Shown here: one piece after another, positions 29,825-39,669 of the stretch
How positions within the stretch are numbered: position 1 is the stretch's first letter
Layout: the number at the start of each line of letters is the position of its first letter
NCBI GenBank assembly: GCA_947501115.1
Contig: CANMVX010000004.1
Coordinates: forward strand, 1-64,000
DNA from: Haliscomenobacteraceae bacterium
GTDB lineage: Bacteria; Bacteroidota; Bacteroidia; Chitinophagales; Saprospiraceae
Length of the DNA: 64,000 nt
Reading direction: 5' to 3'
Notes under the pieces: generated by a model
Databases searched by the model: none
Told to the model about the DNA's origin: nothing
The model's input: only the letters and a program-made list of their open reading frames with translations
Program-made: the position numbers and the translations under genes

Positions 29825-30379
29825 ATGGAACATACGCAACTTAACCTCTCTGAAGAACAATTATTTCCCTATAAATTTCCCGTTGGGAAGTTTATACAAC
29901 CCGATACTATTTCTCAGGCAGACCAGCAAACATGGACGGCTTACCTGGGAGAATTTCCAGCCCTGTTAAATAAGGTAGTGGCTGGTTGGACAGAAGAAAA
30001 ATGGGATACTCCATACAGACCAGGTGGTTGGTCTGCCAGACAACTAGTCCATCATATCGCCGATAGTCACGCTCAGGCTATGTTTCGAATTAAACTGGCC
30101 TTAACAGAAAATGAACCGACCATAAAGCCTTATCATCAGGATGGTTGGGGTAATTTATCGGATAGTCTTAAAGCCCCGGCAGAATGGTCCCTAAGTATGA
30201 TTGAAGGGGTACATGGCAGATGGAGTTTTATGTTGTCTCAACTGTCAGCAGAGGAATGGCAGAAAACCTTTTTTCATCCCGATATGAAATACCTTTTTAC
30301 CATCGAACGGGCAACAGCGCTTTATTTTTGGCATTCCAGGCACCATTTGGCGCATTTGTCCAAAATGAATGATAAATAA
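29825..30379 (+). CDS. DinB/YfiT-like putative metal-dependent hydrolase
   Basis: YRPGGWSARQLVHHIADSHAQAMFRIKLALTE, WHSRHHLAHL. Confidence 0.9.
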   Translation: MEHTQLNLSEEQLFPYKFPVGKFIQPDTISQADQQTWTAYLGEFPALLNKVVAGWTEEKWDTPYRPGGWSARQLVHHIADSHAQAMFRIKLALTENEPTIKPYHQDGWGNLSDSLKAPAEWSLSMIEGVHGRWSFMLSQLSAEEWQKTFFHPDMKYLFTIERATALYFWHSRHHLAHLSKMNDK

Positions 30380-30393
30380 AATAGGTTAAATCT

Positions 30394-30401
30394 TATATTT
30401 G
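30394..30401 (+). promoter_or_regulatory. -7 element TATATTTG upstream of gatB
   Basis: TAnnTTTG match 19 nt upstream of the gatB start; -33 element not convincing. Confidence 0.4.
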
Positions 30402-30418
30402 CCCTGTAAGAAAAAATT

Positions 30419-31867
30419 ATGGGGCAAGAAGCATTCGAAACGATTATTGGCTTAGAAGTTCATGTGCAATTAAGCACGGAAAGTAAAGCCTTTTGCAGAG
30501 ATAAAACTGAGTTTGGGGGTAGTCCTAATTCCCAGATAAGTGCCATTTCATTGGGCCATCCAGGCACTTTACCCTTTATGAATAAAAAGCAAGTCCAATA
30601 TGCCACAAGGCTTGGACTTGCTTTAAATGGTGTTGTCAATGCGATGAATACTTTTGACAGGAAAAATTATTTTTACGCAGATCTTCCTAAGGGTTATCAG
30701 ATTACGCAAGATAAAAAACCTATCAGTGTAGGCGGTTATCTTCCCATAAAAATGGGGGATGTCTGGAAAAATATTAGAATTCATCATATTCATATCGAGG
30801 AAGATGCGGGTAAATCTATACATACCCTACATGATTCAAAATCGTTTATAGATTTAAATAGAGCTGGTATGCCTCTCATTGAAATCGTTACTGAACCAGA
30901 TCTTCGTTCAGGTGCTGAGGTAGATGCTTTTATGACAGGCATCAGGCAACTCGTTCGTTATCTGGAGATATCCGATGGAAATATGGAGGAGGGTTCCCTT
31001 CGTTGTGATGTGAATATTTCCATAAGACCGAAAGGAACAGATATTCTGAATAACCGCTGCGAAGTTAAAAATGTGAATTCAATGAAATTTGCCAGACAGG
31101 CCATTGAATTTGAAGAATTAAGACAGCAAAAAATAGTAGAAGAAGGGGGGACTGTCGCCCAGCAAACCCTTAATTTTGATCCTGCTACCGGAGTTACCTC
31201 TCCGTTAAGGTCTAAGGAAGATGCTCATGATTATAGGTATTTTCCCGAACCAGATTTACCACCTATCCAGTTAAGTGCAGATTTTCTTGCTACCGAAAGA
31301 AAAAATATTACGGTTCTTCCCTGGGAAGCCTTCCATTTTTTACATAATGAGCTTGGATTGCCGGTTCAAGAGGCTTCGATACTCTCGGAGTTGAAAGAGA
31401 TCTTTATTTATTATAAAAGTTTTTTGGAAAAGGTAGAAGACAAAAAATTACTTACCAATTTTATGGTGAATAAGTTGCTTCCTTCCCTTCACGAAAAGGG
31501 TCTTTCATTAGCCGATTCGCCGCTGTCTAAAGAAGGAATTTTACAATTTCTTTCCTTAATATCGTCAGAAAAATTAAGTCATTCCATTGCTTATCAGAAA
31601 TTATTCCCCCTTTGGATGGAAAATCCATCGCTCCATCCCTTAGATTTGGCTGAAAGTCAACAATGGTTACAAGAAAAAGAGGAGGGTAAAATTGAACTTA
31701 TTTTCAAAGAAATTATCGCAGAATATCCTCAAAAATGGTCGGAATTTACCTCTGGAAAAAAAGGCCTTGCTGGATTTTTTATGGGGGAATTAATGAAAAA
31801 AACAGGCGGAAAGTCAAATCCTAAAGAAGCTATGGATATTTTAATCTCCTTGCAGTTAAAAAAATGA
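30419..31867 (+). CDS. gatB: Asp-tRNA(Asn)/Glu-tRNA(Gln) amidotransferase subunit B
   Basis: FETIIGLEVHVQLSTESKAFC, HIEEDAGKSIH, DLNRAGMPLIEIVTEPDLRS, EGSLRCDVNIS, RYFPEPDLPP. Confidence 0.97.
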   Translation: MGQEAFETIIGLEVHVQLSTESKAFCRDKTEFGGSPNSQISAISLGHPGTLPFMNKKQVQYATRLGLALNGVVNAMNTFDRKNYFYADLPKGYQITQDKKPISVGGYLPIKMGDVWKNIRIHHIHIEEDAGKSIHTLHDSKSFIDLNRAGMPLIEIVTEPDLRSGAEVDAFMTGIRQLVRYLEISDGNMEEGSLRCDVNISIRPKGTDILNNRCEVKNVNSMKFARQAIEFEELRQQKIVEEGGTVAQQTLNFDPATGVTSPLRSKEDAHDYRYFPEPDLPPIQLSADFLATERKNITVLPWEAFHFLHNELGLPVQEASILSELKEIFIYYKSFLEKVEDKKLLTNFMVNKLLPSLHEKGLSLADSPLSKEGILQFLSLISSEKLSHSIAYQKLFPLWMENPSLHPLDLAESQQWLQEKEEGKIELIFKEIIAEYPQKWSEFTSGKKGLAGFFMGELMKKTGGKSNPKEAMDILISLQLKK

Positions 31868-31894
31868 TTTTTAAAAAAGTTAAAACAGTTTAAA

Positions 31895-33448
31895 ATGGCC
31901 GATATTTCAAATTTCACACAGCATATTCTGGATGGTTATACTTTTTCAGATGATTATATCACCCTCGGCGGTGCCATGGTCGATGGACAGCCGGTAAAGG
32001 GTTTACACATTAAGGCGCCTTTAAGAATGTTTAATAGACATGGCCTTATTGCTGGTGCGACAGGAACTGGAAAAACTAAAACCTTGCAAGCGCTGGCTGA
32101 ATCTTTAGCGTCTAATGGGGTTTCTTGTTTATTAATGGATATTAAGGGCGATTTAAGTGGCATTTCTCAAAAAGGTACAGAAAATCCTAAAATAAAGGAA
32201 CGCGCAGATAAAACAGGTATTGATTGGTCGCCAACGCAAATTACCACTGAGTTTCTAACAATAAGTAAGGAAAATGGGGTTAGGCTCAGGGCAACTATTT
32301 CAGAATTTGGTCCTGTTTTGCTATCTAAAATATTGGACCTAAACGAAACCCAGGGTGGTCTTATCGCTCTCGTCTTTAAGTTTTGTGATGACAAAAATTT
32401 ACCTCTCTTAGATATCAAAGACTTTAGAAAAGCGTTGCAGTATGTTTCAAATGAAGCAAAGGCCGAAGTTGAAAATGCTTATGGTCTGATTAGCTCGGCA
32501 ACGGTGGGTACCGTTATGAGGAAATTACTTGAAATAGAAGAACAAGGTGCAGAGGTCTTCTTCGGTGAAAGGAGTTTCGATGTCGATGATCTTGTAGAAT
32601 TGGACGAAAATGGACGAGGTAAGGTGTATGTCTTAAGACTGTCTGATATTCAAACCAAACCTAAATTATTCTCTACTTTTATGCTTTGTCTTCTGGCTGA
32701 AATTTATGAGAAATTTCCTGAAAAGGGCGATAAGGAAAATCCTGAACTAGTCCTTTTTATTGATGAAGCTCACCTGATTTTTAATGAGGCTTCGGACGCT
32801 TTATTAGATCAGTTGGAGTCTATCATTAAACTGATTCGTTCCAAAGGGGTAGGCGTTTTCTTTTGTACACAGAATCCTACCGATGTTCCCGATGCTATAT
32901 TAAGCCAGCTAGGTATGAAAATACAACACGCTTTGCGTGCTTTTACTCCTAAAGATAGAACAGGAATCAAGAAAACGGCTGAGAATTACCCGGAATCAAT
33001 CTATTACAAAACAGATGAATTACTTACTCAGCTAGGTATTGGTGAAGCTATTATTACCGTGTTAAACGAAAAAGGTATTCCTACGCCGTTGGCCCATTCT
33101 ATGATGATAGCGCCAAGAACCCGAATGGACGTTATTACCAAAGAAGAACTAGATGCTAACGTTAAAGCATCAAAACTGGCTCAAAAATATAATGAGGAGG
33201 TGGATAGAGAATCCGCTTTTGAAATGCTGTCGGCAAAAATTAAACAAACAGATCCAGTTGAAAAAGAAGCGTCTAAAGTCTCGCCTCCTAAAAAAGCGGA
33301 GAAATCCGATTTTGAAAAAATTTTAGAGAGCAAAACAACTCAGGTCATTTTAAAAGAAGTAACCAGGGGAATTTTAGGCATTTTAGGCGCGAAAACAACA
33401 AGAAGGAAATCGTCATCTGGCGGTCTCGGAGGTATTCTGGGTTTTTAA
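31895..33448 (+). CDS. HerA-like ATPase, DUF853/YjgR family
   Basis: RHGLIAGATGTGKTKTLQALAESLA, LLMDIKGDLSG, LVLFIDEAHLIF, GVFFCTQNPTDVPD, C-terminal Gly-rich tail. Confidence 0.92.
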   Translation: MADISNFTQHILDGYTFSDDYITLGGAMVDGQPVKGLHIKAPLRMFNRHGLIAGATGTGKTKTLQALAESLASNGVSCLLMDIKGDLSGISQKGTENPKIKERADKTGIDWSPTQITTEFLTISKENGVRLRATISEFGPVLLSKILDLNETQGGLIALVFKFCDDKNLPLLDIKDFRKALQYVSNEAKAEVENAYGLISSATVGTVMRKLLEIEEQGAEVFFGERSFDVDDLVELDENGRGKVYVLRLSDIQTKPKLFSTFMLCLLAEIYEKFPEKGDKENPELVLFIDEAHLIFNEASDALLDQLESIIKLIRSKGVGVFFCTQNPTDVPDAILSQLGMKIQHALRAFTPKDRTGIKKTAENYPESIYYKTDELLTQLGIGEAIITVLNEKGIPTPLAHSMMIAPRTRMDVITKEELDANVKASKLAQKYNEEVDRESAFEMLSAKIKQTDPVEKEASKVSPPKKAEKSDFEKILESKTTQVILKEVTRGILGILGAKTTRRKSSSGGLGGILGF

Positions 33449-33541
33449 TTTCAATCTTTTTAAAGGCTGTTTTTTATAAAAATGTTGTGGGTATAGTATT
33501 TAGTTGTTATTTTCATTACTTTTAATGAAAAGCAACCTACT

Positions 33542-34513
33542 ATGACTCTAAATTTAAAAATGTGTATAAGCACCATCGCTTGTTTATTCACTCTTTCTCT
33601 GCATGCACAATCTGTTTCTACCAAGCCAAATTCAAAATTTGATGGTATTCAGATTGGTGTAATTACCTACTCTTACCGGAGTATGCCACATGATATAGAT
33701 AAATTAATTGAATTTTGCCTGGCTTCGGGCATCAGTGCCATTGAGTTGATGGGTGATGCAGTGGAAGAATATGCAGGGAAGCCAAAGGCTGATTTTTCAT
33801 GGAGGAGTGGTCCACGTCAGCCTATGACCGATTTGCAGAAAGCGCAAGTTGCTACTTATAATAAGCAAGTAGCCGATTGGAGAGCAACCGTTTCGATGGA
33901 TAAATTTATGGAGGTTAGGAAAAAGTTTGATGCCGCCGGTATCAAAATTTATGCCTTTAAACCTAATGCCTTTAGTCCAAATAATACCGATGAGGAGGTT
34001 TCTTACGGTATGCGTGTGGCTAAGGTTTTGGGTGCAAAATCAGTTACTCTGGAATTACCAAACGATCCAATGCAATCAAAAAGATTAGGAGAATTAGGTG
34101 AAAAACACAAAATGTTGGTTGGTTATCATAATCATACCCAGGCTACAGATGTTTTATGGGATGTTGCCCTCAGCCAATCACCCAACAACTCTATCAATTT
34201 TGATGCAGGTCATTATTTAGCCGCCGGAGGAAAAAACACCATTCCAGCTCTTCTCGCTTTTATTGAAAAAAATCATAAGCGCATAAGTAGCATGCATTTA
34301 AAGGATAGAACGACGCCTGAACATGGCGCAGGAAATTTACCATGGGGAACGGGTGATACCCCAATGAAGGAAATTTTTCAGTTGATGAAAGATAAAAAAA
34401 TGAAATTTCCAGTTTCAGTGGAACTGGAGTATGCAGTTCCTGAAGGTTCCGATGCTATTAAGGAAGTGGTAAAATGTGTGTCTCACGCAAAGAAAATGAT
34501 TTTAAGTGAATAA
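33542..34513 (+). CDS. Sugar phosphate isomerase/epimerase family (secreted)
   Basis: Signal peptide; TIM-barrel motifs GVITYSYRSMP, VGYHNHTQ, NFDAGHYLAAG, SMHLKDR, PVSVELEY. Confidence 0.9.
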   Translation: MTLNLKMCISTIACLFTLSLHAQSVSTKPNSKFDGIQIGVITYSYRSMPHDIDKLIEFCLASGISAIELMGDAVEEYAGKPKADFSWRSGPRQPMTDLQKAQVATYNKQVADWRATVSMDKFMEVRKKFDAAGIKIYAFKPNAFSPNNTDEEVSYGMRVAKVLGAKSVTLELPNDPMQSKRLGELGEKHKMLVGYHNHTQATDVLWDVALSQSPNNSINFDAGHYLAAGGKNTIPALLAFIEKNHKRISSMHLKDRTTPEHGAGNLPWGTGDTPMKEIFQLMKDKKMKFPVSVELEYAVPEGSDAIKEVVKCVSHAKKMILSE

Positions 34514-35354
34514 GTTTTTTAAGCTAATTAACAGGATATCCATCCTGGTTTTTCCTTTGTTGTGTGTCGTCTCATTGGGTTTTTCTCAATCAGATGGCAT
34601 GCAGCGGGGTAAACTAATTATTGTGGGTGGTGGAAGTATGGCCGATTCTCTTTATCATATCTTTGGCCAGTTTGCCGGGGGGAAAGATAAGCAGATGGTG
34701 ATTATTCCAACTGCTATGAGTGATGAGGATATCGCTGAATATAACTTTAAGGACAGATTTGAAAAACTTGGGTTTTCTTCGATTAAAGTGGTGCATACCA
34801 GAGATAAATCAGAAGCAAATCTTCCTGAAAATGTGCTTAAAATTCAGCAGGCTTCCGCTATTTACTTTACGGGTGGAGACCAATCAAGAATAGCGGATGC
34901 TTTCTTAGGAACTAAAGTTCACGACGAATTAAAACGTTTACTTGAGAGAGGAGGAGTAATCATGGGATCTTCCGCCGGGGCAACCATCATGGGAACGCTT
35001 TTAATTGGTGGGGATGCCCGTGCCTTTCCAAATATAAATATGCCCTATCCGCCCGCTTTAGATTTACTGCCTGGGACTGTTTTAGATCAGCATGTGTTAA
35101 AGAGAAACAGGCAGTTCGATTTAATTCCCGTGTTGGATTCTTATCCCCATTTACTGGGTATTGCCATGGACGAGCAAACCGCCATTATTGTTTCAAATAA
35201 TCAATTCAGCGTTTGGGGTCCGTCATACGTTTTAGTGTACGATCCATTGGACTGGGCACTGCAGGTGAAAAAATTTGGGAAAATATATAAACCATTTATT
35301 ATGTTGTCCAAAGGACAAAAGTTTGATTTAATGGCCAGAAACATTGTTAAGTAA
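34506..35354 (+). CDS. Cyanophycinase-like S51 family peptidase
   Basis: LIIVGGGSMADSLYHIF, IYFTGGDQSRIADAF, GGVIMGSSAGATIMG (nucleophile Ser). Confidence 0.9.
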   Translation: MNKFFKLINRISILVFPLLCVVSLGFSQSDGMQRGKLIIVGGGSMADSLYHIFGQFAGGKDKQMVIIPTAMSDEDIAEYNFKDRFEKLGFSSIKVVHTRDKSEANLPENVLKIQQASAIYFTGGDQSRIADAFLGTKVHDELKRLLERGGVIMGSSAGATIMGTLLIGGDARAFPNINMPYPPALDLLPGTVLDQHVLKRNRQFDLIPVLDSYPHLLGIAMDEQTAIIVSNNQFSVWGPSYVLVYDPLDWALQVKKFGKIYKPFIMLSKGQKFDLMARNIVK

Positions 35355-36337
35355 TGCCTTTTTTACCCATTTTCATTTTATTATTAAGTTTTAATGTAAT
35401 GTCACAAGGAACGTATCCAACTACAGGATCGATTGAGAGATTAGATCCCAAAATGAACAGTCTTATAGCTCCCAATGCCGTTATTGAAGTGCTCTCAAAT
35501 GGGTTTATCTGGACAGAAGGTCCTCTTTACATTGAAGACGGGGACTATTGGCTATTTTCAGATATACCCCAGAATAGTATTTTTAAATGGAATGAAAAAG
35601 AGGGGGTTCGCCTGTATTTAAAGCCATCTGGGTACACAGGAACAGTACCCCGGGGCGGTGAACCTGGTTCTAACGCACTCATTCTGGATCCTAAAGGTCA
35701 ATTGGTTATGTGTCAGCATGGTGATCGCAGAATGGCCAGAATGTCGGCTCCATTAAAGGAACCTTCAGCTGTTTTTGAATCGATCGCCGGGCAGTATTCG
35801 GGTAAAAAGTTTAACAGTCCTAATGACGCCGTTTATGATTCGAAGGGGAATTTGTTTTTTACAGATCCTCCTTATGGATTAGTTGGAAATTCAGATGACC
35901 CCACAAAAGAATTACCCTTTCAAGGGATTTTTAGATGCAGCCCTCAAGGGGATATCAAGTTAATTACTGGTAAATTGGCCAGACCAAATGGTATTGCCTT
36001 TTCGCCGGATGAAAAAATAATGTACGTTTCAAATTCTGAATTTCCGGCAAGCTGGCATGCTTTTTCCTTAGATGAAATGGGAAATATACTGAATGAGCGC
36101 ATTTTCTTTGTTCCCGGTGATAACGAAGGGAAAGGTGCTCCCGATGGATTGAAAGTTGATCCACAGGGCAATGTTTGGGCAACCGGGCCGGGTGGATTGT
36201 GGATTTTTAGTCCTGAGGCTAAAGTGCTGGGAAGAATATTGACTGGCGAAGCTACCTCTAATTGCGCCTTCAATAAGAATTTTTCCGTGTTGTTCTTAAC
36301 CTGCGATGATTATATCATGAGAGTAAGACTTAAATAA
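35354..36337 (+). CDS. SMP-30/gluconolactonase/LRE family protein
   Basis: FIWTEGPLYIEDGDYWLFSDIPQNSIFKW, FNSPNDAVYDSKGNLFFTDPPYGL, RPNGIAFSPDEKIMYVSN, PDGLKVDPQGNVW. Confidence 0.93.
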   Translation: MPFLPIFILLLSFNVMSQGTYPTTGSIERLDPKMNSLIAPNAVIEVLSNGFIWTEGPLYIEDGDYWLFSDIPQNSIFKWNEKEGVRLYLKPSGYTGTVPRGGEPGSNALILDPKGQLVMCQHGDRRMARMSAPLKEPSAVFESIAGQYSGKKFNSPNDAVYDSKGNLFFTDPPYGLVGNSDDPTKELPFQGIFRCSPQGDIKLITGKLARPNGIAFSPDEKIMYVSNSEFPASWHAFSLDEMGNILNERIFFVPGDNEGKGAPDGLKVDPQGNVWATGPGGLWIFSPEAKVLGRILTGEATSNCAFNKNFSVLFLTCDDYIMRVRLK

Positions 36338-36414
36338 AAATGATCCATAGACATGTGACCACAAGGGTTCAGGTATGAAAAGGGTAAACTTTTTTTAGGA
36401 CGGGTCAGAATCCT

Positions 36415-36487
36415 ATCATCCGTGAAATCCAGTAATCCTTAAAATCCTGATTCAAAACCAAGTATTAGAGGTAAATTTATATTGAAA
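36415..36487 (+). repeat. Interspersed repeat, partial copy C
   Basis: CTATCATCCGTGAAATCC..TAATCCTTAAAATCCTGATTCAAAACCAAGTATTAGAGGTAAAT matches copy A (31-100) and copy B reverse complement. Confidence 0.75.
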
Positions 36488-37105
36488 TCTGATGGCGTTG
36501 GATGACCTAACAGTGGGACAGGTCAATGTGAATGAAAGCAAAATAAGTGGTGCTATAGCGCATACTAAGCTGGGAAGAATTAATTTTATCATCATAGGTG
36601 TGGCTGTTAATTGCCCTCCTATCCATAGCATAGTTGTGGTAACATCCCCGATTTGGCTCCAGGCACCACCCGCATTGGCAGCCAAAACAACCATACCTAA
36701 AAAAAACATTCTGATTTGCTTATCGCTGATTAATTTCCTCAGCAATGAAACCATTACAATAGTGGTTGTAAGATTATCGAGTACTAAAGAAAGAAAAAAT
36801 GTAAGAATGGAAATTGTCCAGAGTAGCTTGCGTACATCTGTGGTTTTTATTTTTTCCGTAATTACTTCAAATCCATCATGTGCATCAATGAGTTCAACAA
36901 TAGTCATGGCTCCCAATAAAAAAAACAGTATTCCTGATATTTCTCCTAAATGTTCAGGCAGTTGCTCAGAAACCAGGTGTACATCGGCACCACCCATAAT
37001 ATAAATAGTCCAACACAATACCCCTGTAAGTAATGCGCTGGCGGTTTTGTTGATTTTGATTGAATGTTCATTATTGGCTATGGCGGCATAGCCAATAATG
37101 AACAA
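36452..37105 (-). pseudogene. nhaD: Truncated NhaD-type Na+/H+ antiporter
   Basis: FIIGYAAIA..EHSIKINKTASALLTGVLCWTIY, LFFLLGAMTIVELIDAHDGFEVI, LDNLTTTIVMVSLLRKLI, AANAGGAWSQIGDVTTTMLWIGGQLT; only ~217 aa, TTG start, C-terminal residues encoded by repeat C. Confidence 0.8.
37065..37104. repeat. Perfect 18-bp inverted repeat with 4-nt loop
   Basis: TGTTCATTATTGGCTATG-GCGG-CATAGCCAATAATGAACA at the 5' end of the nhaD fragment. Confidence 0.9.
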
Positions 37106-37161
37106 ATAGCTATAAGCAAATTCATAAGTGTATTATATAGATTAATAAATAGGAATAATTG

Positions 37162-38448
37162 TTAAACATTATCTGTTAAAGTAATTTCCACATCCTTAAT
37201 TTTCCAATACCTTTTTGCGAGGTAAAAAAATACGGTGCCGCTGAATACTGCAAAATTCAAATCAACCAATGCCGTTGCAAACATGGTGTACAGAATAAAT
37301 CCTAGCTGAATATTGCGGCTTTTATTAAGATACCATTTTCGTTTTAAATAAATAGTGAGGAACTCTCTTTCAAAAACATCCCACGCTGCCTTCAGTAACA
37401 CTCCGATAAAAACTGCGGAGGTAACAATAGTCACATAGTCTTTAAATACCATAAACAACAAAAGAGCAATTACACCAGCCGATACTGCACCAAGCCTTGT
37501 TTTTGCCCCTTCTTTAAATAGCAATACCGAGCGGATTGTTGCCTGTGCACCGGGTATTCCCATTACAATAGCAGAAGCTATATTCGATAACCCCTGTCCG
37601 AAAAGCTCTTTGTTGTAATTTGATTTTTCTTTAGTTAGGTTGTCCATTATCAAAGCTGTAAGCAGGGAATCGAGATATCCCAATAATAAAAGTTGAAGGG
37701 CATACGGCAATGCCATCATGATGTACTCCCATTTTAAAATTTGCATTGAAGGGATATAGGAGATTGCAAGTGTTGCTAAATCAGAAATAGAACTACCATC
37801 ACTGCCAAGTTTAATATGACCTAAATTCATATTGAATACGGATGTAATTACTGTCATTATAATAATTGCAGAAAGCGTAGGCGGAATAAAAATCCTTATA
37901 TTGTGCGGCAGTTTGAGTTTTTTCAAAATAACGGGAATCAGAAAAATAAGGAGCACTGTAGATAACGCAATCACAATATTTGTTATTACTTCTCCATCTG
38001 GAGCAACTTTTCCTCCAAGCCCAAACACTACTTTGAACTGATCTATCCATATCAGCATTGCTATACCGCTCATAAATCCGAGTATAACAACTTGCGGAAC
38101 ATAAGAAATGTATTTTCCCAATCGCAAAATACTGGCTAATATCAGAAAAACTCCAAGCATTATAAATACGAGCGTAATAAACTGCTCTGCTAATATTTTA
38201 TCCTGAAAACTTTCATAAGCAAAAGCAACAACTAATGACGAGACAGCTGTCATTGGACCTGTCGGGCCTGATACGCTCAATCGTGTGCCTCCAAATAGCC
38301 CTGTAATAATTGGAATTACAGCAGCGGCAATCATCCCTGCAAAAGCGCCACGTCCGGACATAATTCCAAATGCAGCGCCTAAGGCTAGTGCGGCAAAGCT
38401 TACGGTTAAACCCGCAAGTAAATCGGTAATAATTATTCGTTTATTCAT
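37162..38448 (-). CDS. SulP family inorganic anion transporter, no STAS domain
   Basis: 428 aa; LSVSGPTGPMTAVSSLVVAFA, VVILGFMSGIAMLIWIDQ, GLSNIASAIVMGIPGAQATIRS. Confidence 0.9.
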   Translation of the reverse strand: MNKRIIITDLLAGLTVSFAALALGAAFGIMSGRGAFAGMIAAAVIPIITGLFGGTRLSVSGPTGPMTAVSSLVVAFAYESFQDKILAEQFITLVFIMLGVFLILASILRLGKYISYVPQVVILGFMSGIAMLIWIDQFKVVFGLGGKVAPDGEVITNIVIALSTVLLIFLIPVILKKLKLPHNIRIFIPPTLSAIIIMTVITSVFNMNLGHIKLGSDGSSISDLATLAISYIPSMQILKWEYIMMALPYALQLLLLGYLDSLLTALIMDNLTKEKSNYNKELFGQGLSNIASAIVMGIPGAQATIRSVLLFKEGAKTRLGAVSAGVIALLLFMVFKDYVTIVTSAVFIGVLLKAAWDVFEREFLTIYLKRKWYLNKSRNIQLGFILYTMFATALVDLNFAVFSGTVFFYLAKRYWKIKDVEITLTDNV

Positions 38449-38484
38449 AAAAATAAGTTTTTGTAAATTTTTAAAAAATTCAGG

Positions 38485-38925
38485 TTATCCTAAATGAGGA
38501 ATTTGTTTTAGGATAATAATAATTCCTATACCCGAAAGCATTCCAAGTATTACGCTATTGGGGAAAAAGTAGCCTATAATGCCAAATCTTAAAATACCAA
38601 ACACTATTTGAATAATACCGGCTAAAACCACAGCAACAAGAAATACCTCAAAGCTGCCAAGATCTTTGATAGCCACAGCAACAATTGCTGCAAGTCCTGC
38701 TGCCAGACCCGATACTCCTAAATTTGAACCACTGAAGAGTCCGACGATTACGCCTCCTATTATACCTGCTATTAAGCCCGACAAAAGTGGTGCACCAGAA
38801 GCTAATGCAATACCTAAACATAAAGGTAAGGCTACAAAAAATACAACGATACTAGCAGGGAAATCGTTTCTTAGATTTTTAATCATATTTCTTATTTTAT
38901 TTAAGCAAGAAATTTGTTTCCTCAT
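38485..38925 (-). pseudogene. SulP family transporter, N-terminal fragment
   Basis: [63 protein letters not shown]...ILKQIPHLG*; stops after ~146 aa. Confidence 0.75.
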
Positions 38926-39541
38926 AAAAACTTACCTGTCCTGTTGATAATTCATGCTTTCCGCCAATAATGCCAATTTCACCACTTTGTATCATGTGTT
39001 CAAGAATAGTACTTCTTTCCATGATAGCTTTTACGGTTCTTTTTACATTAATGGAAGCAACATTTTCTACAAAATCAGCATTTTTAGAGTTGCGATTATC
39101 TTTAGTTTCCACTTCGTCATCTACTGCGGGTCTTATTTTGGCAAGCAACGCAGTTAAATTACCCATTTCGGCATGGTCACAAGCTCCTTTTACAGCACCA
39201 CAATTGCTATGTCCTAAGACTATTATTATTTTTGAGCCAGCCAATTTACAGGCAAATTCCATGCTCCCTAATATGTCTTCATTGACGATATTTCCAGCAA
39301 TACGCACGCTAAAAATGTCACCAAGACCTTGGTCAAAAATAAGCTCAGCTGAAGTTCTGCTATCAATGCAGCTTAAAACCACAGCGAATGGATGTTGTCC
39401 ATCTGATGTTTCATTTGCCTGTTGTAACAGGTTGCGATTTGCCTTTAAATTATTGACAAACCTCATGTTGCCTTCTTTTAACAACTTCAAAGCCATTGCC
39501 GGTGTAATAGCCTCTTGTAATTCTTTTGTTATTGTCTTCAT
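38897..39541 (-). CDS. Beta-class carbonic anhydrase
   Basis: [57 protein letters not shown]. Confidence 0.95.
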   Translation of the reverse strand: MKTITKELQEAITPAMALKLLKEGNMRFVNNLKANRNLLQQANETSDGQHPFAVVLSCIDSRTSAELIFDQGLGDIFSVRIAGNIVNEDILGSMEFACKLAGSKIIIVLGHSNCGAVKGACDHAEMGNLTALLAKIRPAVDDEVETKDNRNSKNADFVENVASINVKRTVKAIMERSTILEHMIQSGEIGIIGGKHELSTGQVSFYEETNFLLK

Positions 39542-39669
39542 TATTTTATTATTATTTTATCGTTGTCGTTTTTAAACTTGCCACTAACGATAAACTTAAT
39601 TAAAATGAATTAAAAATTGAATGCAGATGACCGAATGTAATTGTCATCTTTAAAAGAATATAAAATAAT

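Noticed and set aside
31895-33448. HerA-like ATPase as part of a HerA/NurA or HerA-Sir2/DUF4297 defence system
   Set aside because: Motifs fit the stand-alone DUF853/YjgR family, and the neighbours are gatB and a sugar isomerase with no nuclease or effector.
36492-37004. 170-aa plus-strand ORF
   Set aside because: Antisense to the NhaD-like sequence; low-complexity composition typical of a shadow ORF.
38970-39575. 201-aa plus-strand ORF
   Set aside because: Antisense to the carbonic anhydrase gene, whose minus-strand translation has full family motifs.
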